64,000 nt of DNA from CAYPTY01 sp964413935. Lineage in GTDB: Bacteria > Bacteroidota > Rhodothermia > Balneolales > Balneolaceae. The notes under the pieces are model-generated. The model worked only from the letters and a program-made list of their open reading frames with translations. It did no database searches and had not been told where the DNA came from. The stretch is taken from positions 62,001 through 126,000 of the forward strand of contig CAYPTY010000002.1 of assembly GCA_964413935.1 (NCBI GenBank), given 5' to 3'. This document shows, in pieces, positions 54,092 to 63,911 of the stretch (the stretch's first letter is position 1; the number at the start of each line of letters is the position of its first letter). Made by a program: the position numbers and the translations under genes.

Positions 54092-54514
54092 TCATTTCCT
54101 CATCGCCAGATAAACATCTATCCCAAAAACAGCCGTCCAGAATGCGGTTCGGTAAGCGTTTATCCTAACCAGTTGTTCGGCAGCTCCAATTACATCAACA
54201 CCAGCTGCAATCTGATTGTGCAGGGGTACCGCAAAGAAAAAGGTATTTCCCCAGGCCAGAATCACCAATACAAATGAAATTATTTTCCAGATGGATACTT
54301 CACGGACTAAGCCAAGAATATGCATCCCTACCTGACCAAACATTAGGGGCATCACGATGATGGTGATCCTGATCGTATATACCGGATGCCAGTTCAGCAA
54401 TTCAGAGGTACTGAACTCTGAAAAGGAAGGATATACAATCAGCTGCGTCATCCAGATCAGAATGACCAGTCCAAAATCGAAAAGCAGTTTCAGGTTAATC
54501 TTAGCAGAGGCCAT
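54092..54514 (-). CDS. Small four-helix membrane protein, unknown
   Basis: 140 aa with four predicted membrane helices (FGLVILIWMTQLIVYPSF, ITIIVMPLMFGQVGMHILGL, IISFVLVILAWGNTFFFAVPL, YRTAFWTAVFGIDVYL). Conserved-looking HNQIAAG and RINAYRTAFW motifs; the family is not recognised with confidence. It lies 6 bp downstream of purB on the same strand and is probably cotranscribed. Confidence 0.72.
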   Translation of the reverse strand: MASAKINLKLLFDFGLVILIWMTQLIVYPSFSEFSTSELLNWHPVYTIRITIIVMPLMFGQVGMHILGLVREVSIWKIISFVLVILAWGNTFFFAVPLHNQIAAGVDVIGAAEQLVRINAYRTAFWTAVFGIDVYLAMRK

Positions 54515-54520
54515 AAAGGG

Positions 54521-55813
54521 TTACAAACCAACCCGCTTAAAAATCTCATCCACATGGCGCATGTGATGATTCAGGTCAAAGGCATCTTCGATGTCTGCTG
54601 CTGACAGGTATTGGCTGATGAAGGAATCTGATTCAACCAGGGGTCTGAATAAAGTTTGCTGCTCCCACGCTTTCATGGCCAGAGGCTGCACGGCATCATA
54701 GGCTTCCTCCCGAACCAAGCCTTTGTCGATCAGCTTATTCAGGATACGCTGTGAGAATACCAGTCCCTGAGTCTTCCAGATATTGGCTTCCATATTCTCT
54801 TCGAAAACCACCAGGTTCTCTATTACACCGGAGAAACGATTCAGCATATAATCCAGCAGGATGGTGGCATCCGGCAGGATGATGCGTTCAGCTGAGGAAT
54901 GCGAAATATCACGCTCATGCCAGAGGGGAATATTTTCGAAGGCGGTAACCATATAGCCCCTCAACACCCGGGCACAACCGCTGATATTTTCCGAACTGAT
55001 GGGATTTCGTTTATGCGGCATGGATGATGACCCTTTCTGTCCCTTCCTGAAAGCTTCCTCGGCTTCCCGTACTTCTGAGCGCTGCAGATGCCGTACTTCT
55101 ACAGCCATTTTTTCGAGGGATGTACCTATCAGTGCCAGAACCGACAGGTATGCTGCATGACGATCCCGCTGCAAAGTCTGGGTAGAGACGGGTGCGGGTG
55201 TAAGTCCGAGTTCTTCACAGGTATAAGCTTCCACTTCCGGCGGAATATTGGCGAAGGTCCCAACCGAACCCGAAAGCTTTCCGAACTCAACATCGGCCGC
55301 CGCTTTCTCAAATCGCTCCAGATTGCGCTTCATTTCAGCATACCAAAGGGCACATTTCAGTCCGAAAGTGGTTGGCTCGGCGTGTATCCCATGAGTACGC
55401 CCCATCATGATGGTGTTTTTGTGCTTTCTCGCCTTCTTGGCCAGCACATCGATCATGTCCTGCAGATCGTTGCGAAGGATGTTATTCGCCTGCTTAAGCC
55501 GAACACCCCAGGCTGTATCCACTACATCCGTTGAGGTAAGGCCGAAGTGCACCCATTTTTTTTCCTCGCCCAGATGCTCTGAAACAGCCCGGGTAAAAGC
55601 CACCACGTCATGCCGGGTTTCGGCTTCAATTTCCTTAATGCGATCCACCGAAAAAGTGGCTTTTTCATAAAGCTTGTCTACATCCTCTGCCGGTATTTTT
55701 CCCAGCTTTGACCAGGCTCTGCAGGCTGCTAATTCAACCTCCAGCCAGGCCTGAAACTGGTTTTCTTCCGTCCATATATCGGACATTTCCTTTCGTGAAT
55801 ATCTGCTGATCAT
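54521..55813 (-). CDS. purB: Adenylosuccinate lyase
   Basis: Cleaves SAICAR and adenylosuccinate in purine synthesis. 430 aa. The fumarase/aspartase signature is GSSSMPHKRNPISSENI; the first active-site His regions are KWVHFGLTSTDVVDTAWG and GRTHGIHAEP. Normal length. Its stop is 6 bp before the small membrane gene downstream. Confidence 0.97.
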   Translation of the reverse strand: MISRYSRKEMSDIWTEENQFQAWLEVELAACRAWSKLGKIPAEDVDKLYEKATFSVDRIKEIEAETRHDVVAFTRAVSEHLGEEKKWVHFGLTSTDVVDTAWGVRLKQANNILRNDLQDMIDVLAKKARKHKNTIMMGRTHGIHAEPTTFGLKCALWYAEMKRNLERFEKAAADVEFGKLSGSVGTFANIPPEVEAYTCEELGLTPAPVSTQTLQRDRHAAYLSVLALIGTSLEKMAVEVRHLQRSEVREAEEAFRKGQKGSSSMPHKRNPISSENISGCARVLRGYMVTAFENIPLWHERDISHSSAERIILPDATILLDYMLNRFSGVIENLVVFEENMEANIWKTQGLVFSQRILNKLIDKGLVREEAYDAVQPLAMKAWEQQTLFRPLVESDSFISQYLSAADIEDAFDLNHHMRHVDEIFKRVGL

Positions 55814-55830
55814 AATAGTAAGCTGTATTT

Positions 55831-57309
55831 TTATTGAACAGGAATCTTAATTATCCTGCCCGCCTCCAGTACCTCATCCATCTCTACCTGATTGAGGATG
55901 GCCACATCTAAAGCCACAATACCCATGGGCAGTTCTGATGGAATCACCTCTTCGATGGAACCCGGGTCAGTTAATTTTATTTGTGCAAGCCTTACCGGCT
56001 CAATATTCAGTATTTCCGGATCCTCCAGGGAGTTAAAACTTACGGGAATTAAGGCAAAATCATCCTGATAGCTGGCAAATGTTGTGTTGTTAGCATAGCT
56101 TACAAATCGATAAACCCTACCCTCATATTCAACGGCACTTACCAGCAATCCCAGGCTTCCTCCCTCAACAGCTGCACTTCCTTCTGACTGATACCCGGCC
56201 AGGCCATTGGCCGAGATCTCAGTGCTTTTGCTGGTGCTGATGCCCTCCTGAGCCATGAACGCATGTACACTTTGCTGAGCATTTTCAGAGGCCGCATCAA
56301 TGGAAAAAATGGTTATGGCTGATTGCTCTTCATTATAGAGCACGACCTGATTCGGCTGGTTGGCCACACCGAAGCCAGCCGTTACTTCAAATTCAAAAGC
56401 CAGATCCGGATGATAAAAATTGTTGTCACGTACAAAGCCATGGCGTGGATTTTCCCCATACATGATGTCTTTGATCATGCGGTAATATGCTTCTTTACCG
56501 GTAATGGTCTGTTCGAAACCCCTTTCTTCCCAGTTGGCTGCCAGTCTTGGGATGGTCTTTTCTCTTTCCCCGGGATCGGGATGGGATGACAGGTGGGATG
56601 GAATACTGAAGCCCGATTTTTTTGATATTCGCTTCAGAGAAGTAAAAAACTCTCCTCCTTCAGCAGCCTTGTATTTCTGCATGGCACTGTATTCAACTCC
56701 CAGAGCGTCTGATTCTCTTTCATCTTCCCGGCTGTAGGACAGAAAAAGGAGCTGGGCGGCCTGACCGCTTAGCTGAAGCAGGTTGCCACCATCCAGACCC
56801 AGGCTCTGCCCCACCACAGCACCACCTATGATGGCAATTTGTCCAAGCTGTTGTTCGGCTGCTCTCTGTGAGGCATGGCGTGCGGCCACATGACCAATTT
56901 CATGTCCCAGCACAACCGCCAGCTGAGCTTCATTTTCGAGATGCCCCATCAAACCTCGTGTTACATAGACGTAACCTCCCGGCAGTGCGAAGGCATTGAC
57001 CACCGGACTGTCGAGTACCCTGAAGGTAAATTCCGTGTCTTTGAATTTGGGATCCGCTTCGTCTCTTTCAAGATGGCTGACCACCACCAGTTCCTGTCCC
57101 ATTTTGTCCACATAAGCCGTAAGCTCGGGATTATCATAGATTCCGTACTGTGCTGTAATTTCCTGATCGGCTTCCCGGCCCAGCTTGATTTCCTCATCCC
57201 AGGAATAGCCGTATGCCCGTTTCTTTCCGGTAATCGGGCTGCGCTCAAGGCTTACACAAGCCTGAAGCGGGATTAAGAATATGAGTGCGAGTAAAAATAG
57301 TTTTTTCAT
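55831..57309 (-). CDS. M48 family metalloprotease lipoprotein
   Basis: 492 aa from ATG 57309, giving a lipoprotein signal (MKKLFLLALIFLIPLQAC, Cys18); the longer open frame starts inside the murB 3' region and is not used. The zinc motif is VLGHEIGHVAARHA, with the third ligand in SREDERESDALGVEY, as in BepA-like M48B/C proteases that check outer-membrane proteins. The C-terminal third is a beta-rich extension ending in a LysM-like stretch (DEVLEAGRIIKIPVQ). Confidence 0.9.
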   Translation of the reverse strand: MKKLFLLALIFLIPLQACVSLERSPITGKKRAYGYSWDEEIKLGREADQEITAQYGIYDNPELTAYVDKMGQELVVVSHLERDEADPKFKDTEFTFRVLDSPVVNAFALPGGYVYVTRGLMGHLENEAQLAVVLGHEIGHVAARHASQRAAEQQLGQIAIIGGAVVGQSLGLDGGNLLQLSGQAAQLLFLSYSREDERESDALGVEYSAMQKYKAAEGGEFFTSLKRISKKSGFSIPSHLSSHPDPGEREKTIPRLAANWEERGFEQTITGKEAYYRMIKDIMYGENPRHGFVRDNNFYHPDLAFEFEVTAGFGVANQPNQVVLYNEEQSAITIFSIDAASENAQQSVHAFMAQEGISTSKSTEISANGLAGYQSEGSAAVEGGSLGLLVSAVEYEGRVYRFVSYANNTTFASYQDDFALIPVSFNSLEDPEILNIEPVRLAQIKLTDPGSIEEVIPSELPMGIVALDVAILNQVEMDEVLEAGRIIKIPVQ

Positions 57310-57334
57310 GGTGTGATGGTGATTTCTCTCCGGT

Positions 57335-58357
57335 TCAGGGGAAAATATTGACTTCCCTTTCCAGGTCAATGTTAAACTTTTGCTTTACCTGATGCTGCAA
57401 ATGAGCTGAAAATTCAAGGATTCTGTCACCGTCTTCTTCACCCCGATTCACGATTACCAGGGCCTGTTTCTCATAGGTTCCCACTTTTCCGAAGGACTTT
57501 CCCTTCCAGCCGGCCTGTTCAATAAGCCAGCCTGCAGGAACTTTCACTTTGCCCTCAGCTGCCGGATATCCGGGTATATTTTCATATTTCGATGACAGCA
57601 TTTCAAAGTCAGCCTCCGGAATAACGGGATTCTTGAAAAAGGAACCGCAGTTGGGCAGCTCCTGCGGATCGGGTAATTTACTTTGCCTGATTTCGATCAC
57701 TGCTTCTGCAACATCCAGGATATCCGGGTTTTCAATGCCCTGTTGCTGCAGGTAATCAGACAAGGCACGATAGGAGGTATTCACTTGGGGCTTTTTCTGA
57801 AGCCGAAGATACACACGGTTGATCAGGTACTCTCCTTTCAGCTCACGTTTGAAAATGCTGTCTCGATAACCGAAACGGCAGATGTCCTTTCCAAAGGTTT
57901 CCAGGTTACCGCTCTGCAGATGAATCGCTTCCAGCTTTTCGAATACATCAACCAGCTCTACGCCGTATGCTCCAATATTCTGAATGGGGGCTGCACCAAC
58001 AGTACCGGGTATTAATGCCAGGTTTTCTATTCCTCCCCAGCCTTTTTTTACACAATGCATCACCAGCTGATGCCAGTCTTCACCACCGCCGATACGCAAC
58101 AAAACAGATTGCTCATCTTCATCAACCTTTTCAATTCCCTTAATACGATTTAAGAGTACCAGTGAATCCATATCATCTCTGAATAGGATATTAGACCCGC
58201 CACCCAGCACCAGTTTGGACTCATTTTTTAGGGATGAGTCTCTCAGCAGCTCCTGAACTTCGTCTTCCTGATTCACCTCAAAAAAAAGTGCTGCTTCTGA
58301 CTGCACTTTCATAGTGTTGTATGATTTCAGGCTTACTTTTTCCCGGATTGCTTTCAT
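57335..58357 (-). CDS. murB: UDP-N-acetylenolpyruvoylglucosamine reductase
   Basis: Second step of cytosolic peptidoglycan precursor synthesis. 340 aa, type I. FAD-binding LVLGGGSNILFRDDM, NIGAYGVELVDV and the type I loop GYRDSIFK are present; the catalytic Ser is in NCGSFFKNPV. It overlaps gldE by 4 bp (ATGA) and is followed by the M48 gene after 25 bp. Confidence 0.96.
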   Translation of the reverse strand: MKAIREKVSLKSYNTMKVQSEAALFFEVNQEDEVQELLRDSSLKNESKLVLGGGSNILFRDDMDSLVLLNRIKGIEKVDEDEQSVLLRIGGGEDWHQLVMHCVKKGWGGIENLALIPGTVGAAPIQNIGAYGVELVDVFEKLEAIHLQSGNLETFGKDICRFGYRDSIFKRELKGEYLINRVYLRLQKKPQVNTSYRALSDYLQQQGIENPDILDVAEAVIEIRQSKLPDPQELPNCGSFFKNPVIPEADFEMLSSKYENIPGYPAAEGKVKVPAGWLIEQAGWKGKSFGKVGTYEKQALVIVNRGEEDGDRILEFSAHLQHQVKQKFNIDLEREVNIFP

Positions 58358-59721
58358 CCCTTTTCTTCTGCAGGCTCTTCTTCGGGCAGCAGCTTCACCC
58401 TTACCTTTTTGATGCGGTTGTTTTCAACGGATTGAACCGTCAATGCAAGACTTTTGTAATTGGCTCTTTCACCCACCTCAGGCAAGTGTTCCAGCAAATG
58501 GTACACCAGTCCGCCCAGTGATTCAAATTCATCCTCCTCCGAGGTAATCTCACGCCCTATGATTTCCTCCATATCGTCCAGGTCTATTTGGGCATCAAAT
58601 ATGTAAATATCGTTACTCAGAACACGGTACAGTTTGCTTTCAGCCTCATCCGATTCATCGGCGATATCGCCAATGATCTCTTCCAGAATATCGTCCATGG
58701 TAATCATACCCTCTGTGCCTCCGTATTCATCCACTACAATGGCGATGTGGGTTTTTTCAACCTGGAAATCTCGCAGAAGGTCGTCCACTTTTTTTGTTGT
58801 GGGAATGAACAGCGCTTTACGGGCCACTTTTTTCCAGTTCATGACCTTCGTTTTCTTCTGCATGTCGATGTAGGGCAGTATATCCTTTGCATAGATAATA
58901 CCTACAATGGTGTCCAGATCGCCCTCATACATGGGCATGCGGGAATAGCCTTTTTCCTGAATGGTTGCGATAACTTCTTCAAGGGTTGAATCCGCCGAAA
59001 GTGCCACCATGTTTACCCGCGAAGTCATAATCTCGCGCGCGGCCGTATTTCCGAACTCAATCACATTTTCGATGATCTCCTTTTCGTCTTCCAGGATGCT
59101 TCCACCCTCTTCCCCTACTTCTGTGATGGCTCTGATATCCTCTGAAGATATTTTATTCTGAGGCTTGGGCAGATAACGCTCCAGGTTTACGGTAGTGCTT
59201 GCAATGAGCTTTGAAAAAGGCCCAAAAATCAGATAGAAAAAATGGATGATAAGCACGTATCGCCGGCTCACCTTCAATGGATCGTTAATGGCAATGATTT
59301 TAGGTGTGATTTCGCTCAGAATCAGAATCATGAAGGTCAGCACCACAACCTCAATCGCATAGACGGCCACATCCGGCAGCCCCATGTACGCTGCAAAATT
59401 ACCGGTTATGAAAGCGGCCAGTACGGAGGCAATGATATTCGAAAAAGTATTCCCAATGAGAATGGTGGCCAGCAACCTGCGCGGCTTATTCAGCATCTTT
59501 TCGATGAGCTTATCCAGGGTGTTGGACTTCTCATCCAGTAATTCAGGAGAATTGGCCATAGAGAAGAACGCCACTTCTGATCCGGAAAATATGCCGGAAA
59601 AAATGAGTGACACAATCAGGATGATGAGCTGAATGGCAATGGAGAGGGGACTCAATCCCCCTGATGCAATTACATCCAGAATGAAAAGTATAAAAGAGTA
59701 ACTACTGCCGGGTTCGTCCAA
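58354..59721 (-). CDS. gldE: GldE-like CNNM/CBS/CorC_HlyC membrane protein
   Basis: 455 aa. The CNNM (DUF21) domain of four helices (~20-200) carries FSGSEVAFFSM; a CBS pair follows (~215-345, YSRMPMYEGDLDTIVGIIYAKDIL), then a CorC_HlyC domain (~365-445). The GldE name rests on position: ssb-gldE is the conserved order in gliding/T9SS Bacteroidota. A plain CorC-type magnesium/cobalt protein is the alternative, and gldD is not seen next to it. The start is TTG at 59721; a TGA lies just upstream in frame. Confidence 0.85.
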   Translation of the reverse strand: MDEPGSSYSFILFILDVIASGGLSPLSIAIQLIILIVSLIFSGIFSGSEVAFFSMANSPELLDEKSNTLDKLIEKMLNKPRRLLATILIGNTFSNIIASVLAAFITGNFAAYMGLPDVAVYAIEVVVLTFMILILSEITPKIIAINDPLKVSRRYVLIIHFFYLIFGPFSKLIASTTVNLERYLPKPQNKISSEDIRAITEVGEEGGSILEDEKEIIENVIEFGNTAAREIMTSRVNMVALSADSTLEEVIATIQEKGYSRMPMYEGDLDTIVGIIYAKDILPYIDMQKKTKVMNWKKVARKALFIPTTKKVDDLLRDFQVEKTHIAIVVDEYGGTEGMITMDDILEEIIGDIADESDEAESKLYRVLSNDIYIFDAQIDLDDMEEIIGREITSEEDEFESLGGLVYHLLEHLPEVGERANYKSLALTVQSVENNRIKKVRVKLLPEEEPAEEKG

Positions 59722-59770
59722 TATGGTAAGTCACAGTTGGTTTATCGATGCTGAATCAATGATCATAAAA

Positions 59771-59806
59771 TAAAAAAAGCGATGCAAACAAATGCGTGCA
59801 TCGCTT
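59771..59806 (-). terminator. Terminator between ssb and gldE
   Basis: AAGCGATGCA (59777-59786) pairs with TGCATCGCTT (59797-59806), a perfect 10-bp stem; on the minus strand it is followed by seven T residues (complement of 59772-59778). It lies 20 bases after the ssb stop, so ssb and gldE are transcribed apart or with attenuation. Confidence 0.85.
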
Positions 59807-59825
59807 AACATCCTGATTGTAAATA

Positions 59826-60287
59826 TCAGAACGGGAGATCATCATCCATATCATCAAACTTGGAATCCAGTTCGATGTTCCCGCCACCGGCCGGCTCATT
59901 GGCTGCTGCCGCTTTGGGTTTTCCCATATTCATGTTTCCGCCACCACCGCCTTGTCCGCGGCTGTCGAGCATGGTCAGGGTGAGTGCTTTGATTTCAGTG
60001 GTATAGCGCTTCTGCCCTTCACGATCTTCCCATTCACGGGTCTGAATCGGGCCTTCAATATAAACCTGTGACCCTTTGGTCAGGTATTGCTGGCAGATTT
60101 CAGCCAGGCGTCCCCAGGCCACCACTCGGTGCCATTCCGTACTTTCCTGCCATTCACCGTTGCTGTCTTTGTACCGTTCATTGGTGGCTACACTCAGGGT
60201 AGCAACGGCCGTATTACTTTGGGTATATCTTACTTCGGGATCCTGGCCCAGTCTCCCGATCAACATTGCTTTATTTAGCGTGCTCAT
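59826..60287 (-). CDS. ssb: Single-stranded DNA-binding protein
   Basis: 153 aa. OB-fold start MLIGRLGQDPEVRYTQSNTAVATLSVATN, central GSQVYIEGPIQTREWEDREG and a Gly-rich linker. The acidic tail ends DDDLPF, the site that recruits repair and replication partners. A Shine-Dalgarno (AAAGGAAA) precedes the ATG. Confidence 0.97.
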   Translation of the reverse strand: MSTLNKAMLIGRLGQDPEVRYTQSNTAVATLSVATNERYKDSNGEWQESTEWHRVVAWGRLAEICQQYLTKGSQVYIEGPIQTREWEDREGQKRYTTEIKALTLTMLDSRGQGGGGGNMNMGKPKAAAANEPAGGGNIELDSKFDDMDDDLPF

Positions 60288-60631
60288 AGTGTTTCCTTTT
60301 GCATTTCAATTCACTGTTAGTCTGTATTCATAAGACCTGCAGCGAAGTACATACTTACAGACTTTTAATATCAGGAATTACTCACCGAAATCGTAATCAA
60401 ATTCCCCGAAATGAGAAGCACTCTCGAATCATGGGTACAAATCTTAAAGAAAATCTAACAGCGATTGGGGAATATTAATTAAGGGCTTGCTACAAAATAA
60501 ATTAGATTAATATCCAAGTTCTGGGAACCAGTTCAGAAATTCCTGATAAAAGCGATAATAGGAGTTTCACTGTAACAACTGAGCGTGTATATCGCTCTTC
60601 TTCACAGAAGAAAATTTAAACCAAGGGACTT
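60288..60631. other. Intergenic region between divergent ssb and DUF1800 genes
   Basis: 344 bp without a gene. It must hold the promoters of both neighbours. Readable structure is limited to GAGCG-N7-CGCTC (60581-60597) and TTCTTC-ACA-GAAGAA (60598-60612), close to the DUF1800 start, which might form a leader hairpin or an operator. No tRNA or ORF of note was found. Confidence 0.5.
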
Positions 60632-62257
60632 ATGAGCGCGAGCATTCTGAAAACATCTCCCTTCGAGATTCACAATAAGACTGTTTCTTCGCAGCAGGCC
60701 ACAGGTGGGCTTGAACCGTATACCGGTCCGTGGAACAAGGCCACGGCATCACATCTGGTACGCCGCACCCATTTCGGCATCAAGGTGAGTGACTTAAACT
60801 TTGTGCGTTCTTTTGATGATGCACAATCAGCGGTTGATGAATTAATCACAAGAGCTTCAACCGAACCATTGCCGGATGATCCGGCCTGGGCTAAAAACGG
60901 GGCCTCAGGCGACATCTTAGATTTTTATCAGCTTCAACTGAACTGGATGGACCGCATGTACAATGGCGGACTCCTCGAAAAAATGATGCTTTTCTGGAGC
61001 AATCATTTTGTGGTGGGCTACAACTCTGTATCCGGTAAAGCAGAGAGCACCTATGCGAATCACATGAACAATTACTACAAATTGCTGCATGCAGATGCCT
61101 TCGGCAATTTTAAAGACTTAGTAAATGATGTAAGCATCAATACAGCCATGCTCTATTACCTTAACGGGTATGTGAACGATGGCCGTAATATTTCGAATGG
61201 TGACTTCACCGAGGCCAACCAGGATTTCGGACGTGAGTTGCTTGAGCTTTTTACCATGGGTATCCTGGATCGCGAGGGAAATCCGAATTATACCGACAGC
61301 AACGATGCACCTTACGGTGATATTCAGCACGTGGCTGCAGCCTGTACCGGCTGGAGAGTGAATAACTCTAATTTTACGCCTTTCTTTGACGATGACGCTT
61401 TTTACAGCGGGAATAAAACCATCTTCGGGCAGACCGCTAATTTCGATCTTCAGGGGGTTGTGGATCTCATCTTCGACACCAAACCAAATGAAGTAGCCTG
61501 GTACATCTGCAAAAAGCTATACACCTTTTTCGTGAGCGCAGAGCCGAATGAGCAGATCATTGGAGAACTGGCTGATTATTTTGTTCAGCAAAACTTTGAA
61601 ATTGCCCCAACCCTATCCCGACTGCTGTCCAGCGCTCATTTTTATGATCCTGTTTTCTACGGATCCAGAATCAAAAGTCCGGTTGAGCTGTATCTGGGTT
61701 TCCTTCGGGAAATGGAGATTGCGCCGAACGCGAACCTTCGGGAATACATGCGCGTGAACATGCCGGGATTAAACCAGGAGCTCTTGAATCCTCCGAATGT
61801 GGCCGGCTGGCCCGGATTCAATCCTCCTGCCTCCGACGGTATACCCGGACATTATGTATGGTTGAACACATCCGTTTTGCCTGCCCGATGGAGTCAGCTG
61901 GCTGAAATTGCACAGGGTGAAGGCGGAGCACTGGTGGATGTTCAGGACCTGGCCCGTAAAATTTCCGATCCATCCGATCCATTTGCACTCGCGCTGGATC
62001 TGGCCAGACATTTTATTTCTCTCCCCCTCGACAGAGTCGGCATTCGACAGGTGGATGAAGACTTTGAAGGCGGTGCCCAGGAAGTTCCGCAGTTTGTACG
62101 CGACATGCCTGATTATGAGCAGAATCTGATCAAGATTTTGCTGGCAGGAACTCCATGGTATGATTGGAGCAAGTTCTATGAATCCCAGACAGCCCGGATA
62201 ATGCTGACCGATTACATCAGCTACCTGTTCCAGCTGCCCGCTTACCAGCTTACTTAA
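60632..62257 (+). CDS. DUF1800 family protein without a signal peptide
   Basis: 541 aa. DUF1800 features: ASHLVRRTHFGIK near the N terminus, KMMLFWSNHFVVGYNSV, TANQDFGRELLELFTMGI-like (FTEANQDFGRELLELFTMG), and the C-terminal PPNVAGWPGFNPP. The function is not known; DUF1800 genes usually sit next to DUF1501. The N terminus is hydrophilic and an in-frame stop at 60617 excludes an upstream signal, so export would need a partner. It is 18 bp before the DUF1501 gene. Confidence 0.88.
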   Translation: MSASILKTSPFEIHNKTVSSQQATGGLEPYTGPWNKATASHLVRRTHFGIKVSDLNFVRSFDDAQSAVDELITRASTEPLPDDPAWAKNGASGDILDFYQLQLNWMDRMYNGGLLEKMMLFWSNHFVVGYNSVSGKAESTYANHMNNYYKLLHADAFGNFKDLVNDVSINTAMLYYLNGYVNDGRNISNGDFTEANQDFGRELLELFTMGILDREGNPNYTDSNDAPYGDIQHVAAACTGWRVNNSNFTPFFDDDAFYSGNKTIFGQTANFDLQGVVDLIFDTKPNEVAWYICKKLYTFFVSAEPNEQIIGELADYFVQQNFEIAPTLSRLLSSAHFYDPVFYGSRIKSPVELYLGFLREMEIAPNANLREYMRVNMPGLNQELLNPPNVAGWPGFNPPASDGIPGHYVWLNTSVLPARWSQLAEIAQGEGGALVDVQDLARKISDPSDPFALALDLARHFISLPLDRVGIRQVDEDFEGGAQEVPQFVRDMPDYEQNLIKILLAGTPWYDWSKFYESQTARIMLTDYISYLFQLPAYQLT

Positions 62258-62275
62258 ATCAAGAGGAAGAAGAAT

Positions 62276-63904
62276 ATGTGCAATCACCACGATAACAACC
62301 ACCGCCACGGTTTTAAACTCGAACATGGAGAAGCTCATACCCGCGATCATCAGACCTGGTCGCGCCGCAGCTTCCTTGCCAGCCTTGGCCTGGCTTCCCT
62401 GGGATCGACAATGATGCTGGGCGGAATGCCGGTACAGGCATTTTCAAACTCAAATCTGCTACAGCGCCTCGGACAATTGCCAACCCGCCGGGTACTGGTG
62501 CTGATTCAGCTCAACGGCGGTAATGACGGCCTGAATACCGTAGTACCCGTAGAGGATTCCGTGTATTACAATGTTCGTCCAACCATTGCCATCCCAAAAC
62601 AGGAATCCATCCTGCTGGATGATCTTACCGGATTGCATCCGGCTATGTCATCCGTTATGGATCTCTGGAATAACGATGCTATGTCGGTTGTGCAGAGCGT
62701 AGGGTATGCTGATCAGAGCCGATCGCACTTCCGCGGAACCGATATCTGGGCCAGCGGTGCTGATTCCGATGAAAATCTGAATTCAGGCTGGCTGGGACGT
62801 TTTCTAACTGAATCCAATCCGGATTTTCTGGCCAATCCAACAGACTATCCCCTGGGTGTGCGTATCGGTGGTACCAATCTCCTCTTCCAGAGCGATTTCG
62901 GTAATGTTGGGATGACCTTTGGCGGAAACTCTCAGTTTGAGGCATTCATCGAGCAAGGTGGTTTTTACAGTGAAGACGATCTACCTGACAATGCATACGG
63001 AAATGCCCTGGCTTATGCACGCAAAGTGACCAATGCTTCTTTCCGATATGTGGAAGCCATTCAGAATGCTGCGAATGCAGCTGAGAACCTTGGAGCCTAT
63101 CCTCAGAGTTCACTGGGACGCGGACTTTCCAATATCGCCAGGCTTATCCGCGGCGATCTTCAAACCCGTATTTATCTGGTTTCACGCGGTGGATTCGATA
63201 CTCATTCCATGCAGGGTGGGCTGGAAGGCGGACATGCAGACAACCTGCGTGATGTTGCCGATTCAGTGACTGCTTTTTATGCTGATCTTGCTGCAGACGG
63301 ACTGGACCAGGAAGTGCTCACCATGACCTTTTCTGAATTCGGCCGTACCCTCGGCGAGAACGGATCTCAGGGTACCGACCATGGATCTTCTGCCCCGCTC
63401 TTCCTCTTCGGTCCCGGCGTGAGCAGTGGTATTTATGGAAATGCCCCGGATCTGGTTAATCTTGAAGGAGGCGAGCCGGTCTTCAGTACCGATTACCGAA
63501 CCATATACAGCACCGTTCTTCGCAACTGGTTTGGACTGGAAGAGGCGATCAGCGCAGACATCCTCGGTGATAATTATCAGGCTTTTGATTTCATCGATCA
63601 GATGGCTACCGATGTAGAACGATTCGACCAACAGATTGCCAGATCCTTCAAATTAAATCAGAATTATCCGAATCCGTTCAACCCAAACACCATCATTTCA
63701 TTCAGCCTGCCTTCATACGCACCGGTTCGGCTTCGTGTATTTGATGTAAACGGAAGGTTGATTCAAACCCTGGTTGACCGTAATCTTGCATCGGGTAACC
63801 ATGAAGTTATTTTTAATGGCTCCGGCCTGAACAGCGGTATCTATTTCTACACTCTGGAAACTCCGAATGGTTCAAAAACCGGAAAAATGACTTTAATCAA
63901 GTAA
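62276..63904 (+). CDS. DUF1501 family protein with twin-arginine signal and T9SS sorting domain
   Basis: 542 aa. The N terminus has a twin-arginine signal (WSRRSFLASLGLASLG, Arg30-Arg31). The DUF1501 core belongs to the alkaline phosphatase/sulfatase superfamily (LVLIQLNGGNDGLNTVVP, SHFRGTDIWASG, TDHGSSAPLFLFG, with likely metal residues). The last ~86 residues (457-542) are a type A T9SS sorting domain: NYPNPFNPNTIISFSLP, VRLRVFDVNGRL, NSGIYFYTL, KTGKMTLIK. Cell-surface delivery via SprA is predicted. Follows DUF1800 by 18 bp. Confidence 0.9.
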   Translation: MCNHHDNNHRHGFKLEHGEAHTRDHQTWSRRSFLASLGLASLGSTMMLGGMPVQAFSNSNLLQRLGQLPTRRVLVLIQLNGGNDGLNTVVPVEDSVYYNVRPTIAIPKQESILLDDLTGLHPAMSSVMDLWNNDAMSVVQSVGYADQSRSHFRGTDIWASGADSDENLNSGWLGRFLTESNPDFLANPTDYPLGVRIGGTNLLFQSDFGNVGMTFGGNSQFEAFIEQGGFYSEDDLPDNAYGNALAYARKVTNASFRYVEAIQNAANAAENLGAYPQSSLGRGLSNIARLIRGDLQTRIYLVSRGGFDTHSMQGGLEGGHADNLRDVADSVTAFYADLAADGLDQEVLTMTFSEFGRTLGENGSQGTDHGSSAPLFLFGPGVSSGIYGNAPDLVNLEGGEPVFSTDYRTIYSTVLRNWFGLEEAISADILGDNYQAFDFIDQMATDVERFDQQIARSFKLNQNYPNPFNPNTIISFSLPSYAPVRLRVFDVNGRLIQTLVDRNLASGNHEVIFNGSGLNSGIYFYTLETPNGSKTGKMTLIK

Positions 63905-63911
63905 TACGATT

